NCBI GenBank assembly: GCA_007133145.1
Contig: SLNF01000116.1
Location: forward strand, 1-5,729
Reading direction: 5' to 3'
Source of the DNA: Nitriliruptorales bacterium
GTDB taxonomy: Bacteria; Actinomycetota; Nitriliruptoria; Euzebyales; Egibacteraceae
DNA length: 5,729 nt
The notes under the pieces are model-generated. The model ran no database searches. It was not told the DNA's origin and was given only the letters and a program-made list of their open reading frames with translations. Within the stretch, counting starts at the first letter, position 1, and the number at the start of each line of letters is the position of its first letter. Below are positions 5,440 through 5,729 of the stretch, one piece after another. Position numbers and translations under genes: made by a program.

Positions 5440-5455
5440 CTACGCGCCGGCGTAG
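5440..5455. repeat. Short inverted repeat over the stop codon of the right-hand gene
   Basis: CTACGC-GCCG-GCGTAG has perfect 6-bp arms and a 4-base loop, and contains the TAG stop of the minus-strand gene. It may fold in that gene's mRNA 3' end. No T-tract follows, so a terminator role is only a possibility. Confidence 0.3.
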
Positions 5456-5729
5456 AGGTCCTCCGGCGTGGTGACCCCCGGCCCTGAGCGCGCGAGCACC
5501 CAGGTCGTGTCGGGGCGGCCGTAGGGGCTGGCCTCGAGCGTGGCGGTGACTCTGTTGGCAAGCGTCGCGGCGTCGACGTTCGTCGCCCACAACGCCGCAG
5601 CGGCCGCCGCCGGTGTGCGGTCGCGCAGCGCGAGCGCGTCGACGCTCGGGGCGCCCTCGCCGCTCGGCCACCACGGGCCGCACGCGGTGAGCTCGCGGGC
5701 GCCGAGCCAGTCGCGGGCGACCGCGGCCA
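5440..5729 (-). CDS. C-terminal part of an unrecognised protein (5' end outside the window)
   Basis: On the minus strand a frame is open from the right edge to TAG at 5442-5440, giving 95 residues. It has no internal stop and a protein-like, mixed composition, unlike the Arg/Ala-rich shadow frames around it. Visible pieces are RDWLGARELTACGPWWPSGE, an Ala-rich helix (TPAAAAAALWATNVDAATLA), EASPYGRPDTTWVLARSG and the end TTPEDLYAGA. There is no membrane segment and no motif I recognise. It converges on ccsB with about 106 bases between them, so it is not part of the operon. A few codons such as ACA, AGA, CTT and TCA are less G/C-rich than in the operon. The coding call rests on composition and openness; the function is unknown. 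Confidence 0.6.
   Translation of the reverse strand, partial: AAVARDWLGARELTACGPWWPSGEGAPSVDALALRDRTPAAAAAALWATNVDAATLANRVTATLEASPYGRPDTTWVLARSGPGVTTPEDLYAGA

Noticed and set aside
3978..5561. Long open frame on the minus strand across ccsB and the intergenic region.
   Set aside because: Low-complexity Gly/Asp/Arg composition typical of an antisense shadow. It conflicts with ccsB, whose motifs are unambiguous.
5342..5683. Minus-strand frame of 113 codons at the right end in a different frame.
   Set aside because: Arg/Pro-rich shadow. The alternative minus-strand frame ending at 5440 has a much more protein-like composition.
1..5729. Search for CRISPR arrays, tRNA or rRNA genes, insertion sequences and riboswitches.
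   Set aside because: No regularly spaced repeats, transposase-like frames, terminal inverted repeats of an element or recognisable RNA gene were seen by reading the sequence.

Overview
The window comes from a chromosome of very high G+C content. Nearly every third codon position in the main genes is G or C, GTG starts are used, and promoters sit almost on top of start codons. Together with the gene content (System II cytochrome c maturation and a CcsB of mycobacterial style, e.g. VPWANMYE, LPDAKTLD, WGWDPKE) this points to an actinobacterium, possibly a deep-branching high-GC lineage. The genus cannot be read from the sequence.

Layout, left to right. (1) Bases 1-332, plus strand: the C-terminal end of an unrecognised single-pass membrane protein that enters from the left edge. 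(2) Bases 370-960, minus strand: a complete HigB-HigA toxin-antitoxin pair, toxin gene first, convergent with gene 1. Its base composition is more mixed than that of its neighbours. (3) Bases 961-1077: a 117-base divergent promoter region with two inverted repeats. One is a 15-bp palindrome beside the higB promoter, a likely HigA operator. The other is a larger dyad with perfect 12-bp arms. Both higB and resA have a -10-like hexamer 8-10 bases before the start codon and no Shine-Dalgarno sequence, so both look leaderless. (4) Bases 1078-5333, plus strand: a tightly packed four-gene operon resA-ccdA-resB-ccsB, with junctions of 4-nt overlap, 4-nt gap and 1-nt overlap. (5) Bases 5334-5439: a short convergent intergenic region with a GC-rich hairpin and an in-frame duplication of the ccsB stop codon. 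(6) Bases 5440-5729, minus strand: the C-terminal 95 codons of an unrecognised protein that runs off the right edge.

How the genes work together. CcdA carries reducing equivalents across the membrane from cytoplasmic thioredoxin. The lipoprotein thioredoxin ResA uses them to reduce the CXXCH cysteines of apocytochrome c. ResB and CcsB form the heme exporter/ligase that attaches heme to those cysteines outside the membrane. All four System II components are present with their key residues, so the operon should be functional. HigBA is a separate stability or stress module that happens to share the intergenic region.

No wholly new system is visible. The best leads are the enlarged CcsB (an Ala/Gly-rich linker plus an apparent extra membrane hairpin), the unexplained 12-bp dyad between higB and resA, and the duplicated stop codon at the end of ccsB. 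No stretch longer than 300 bases lacks a gene.
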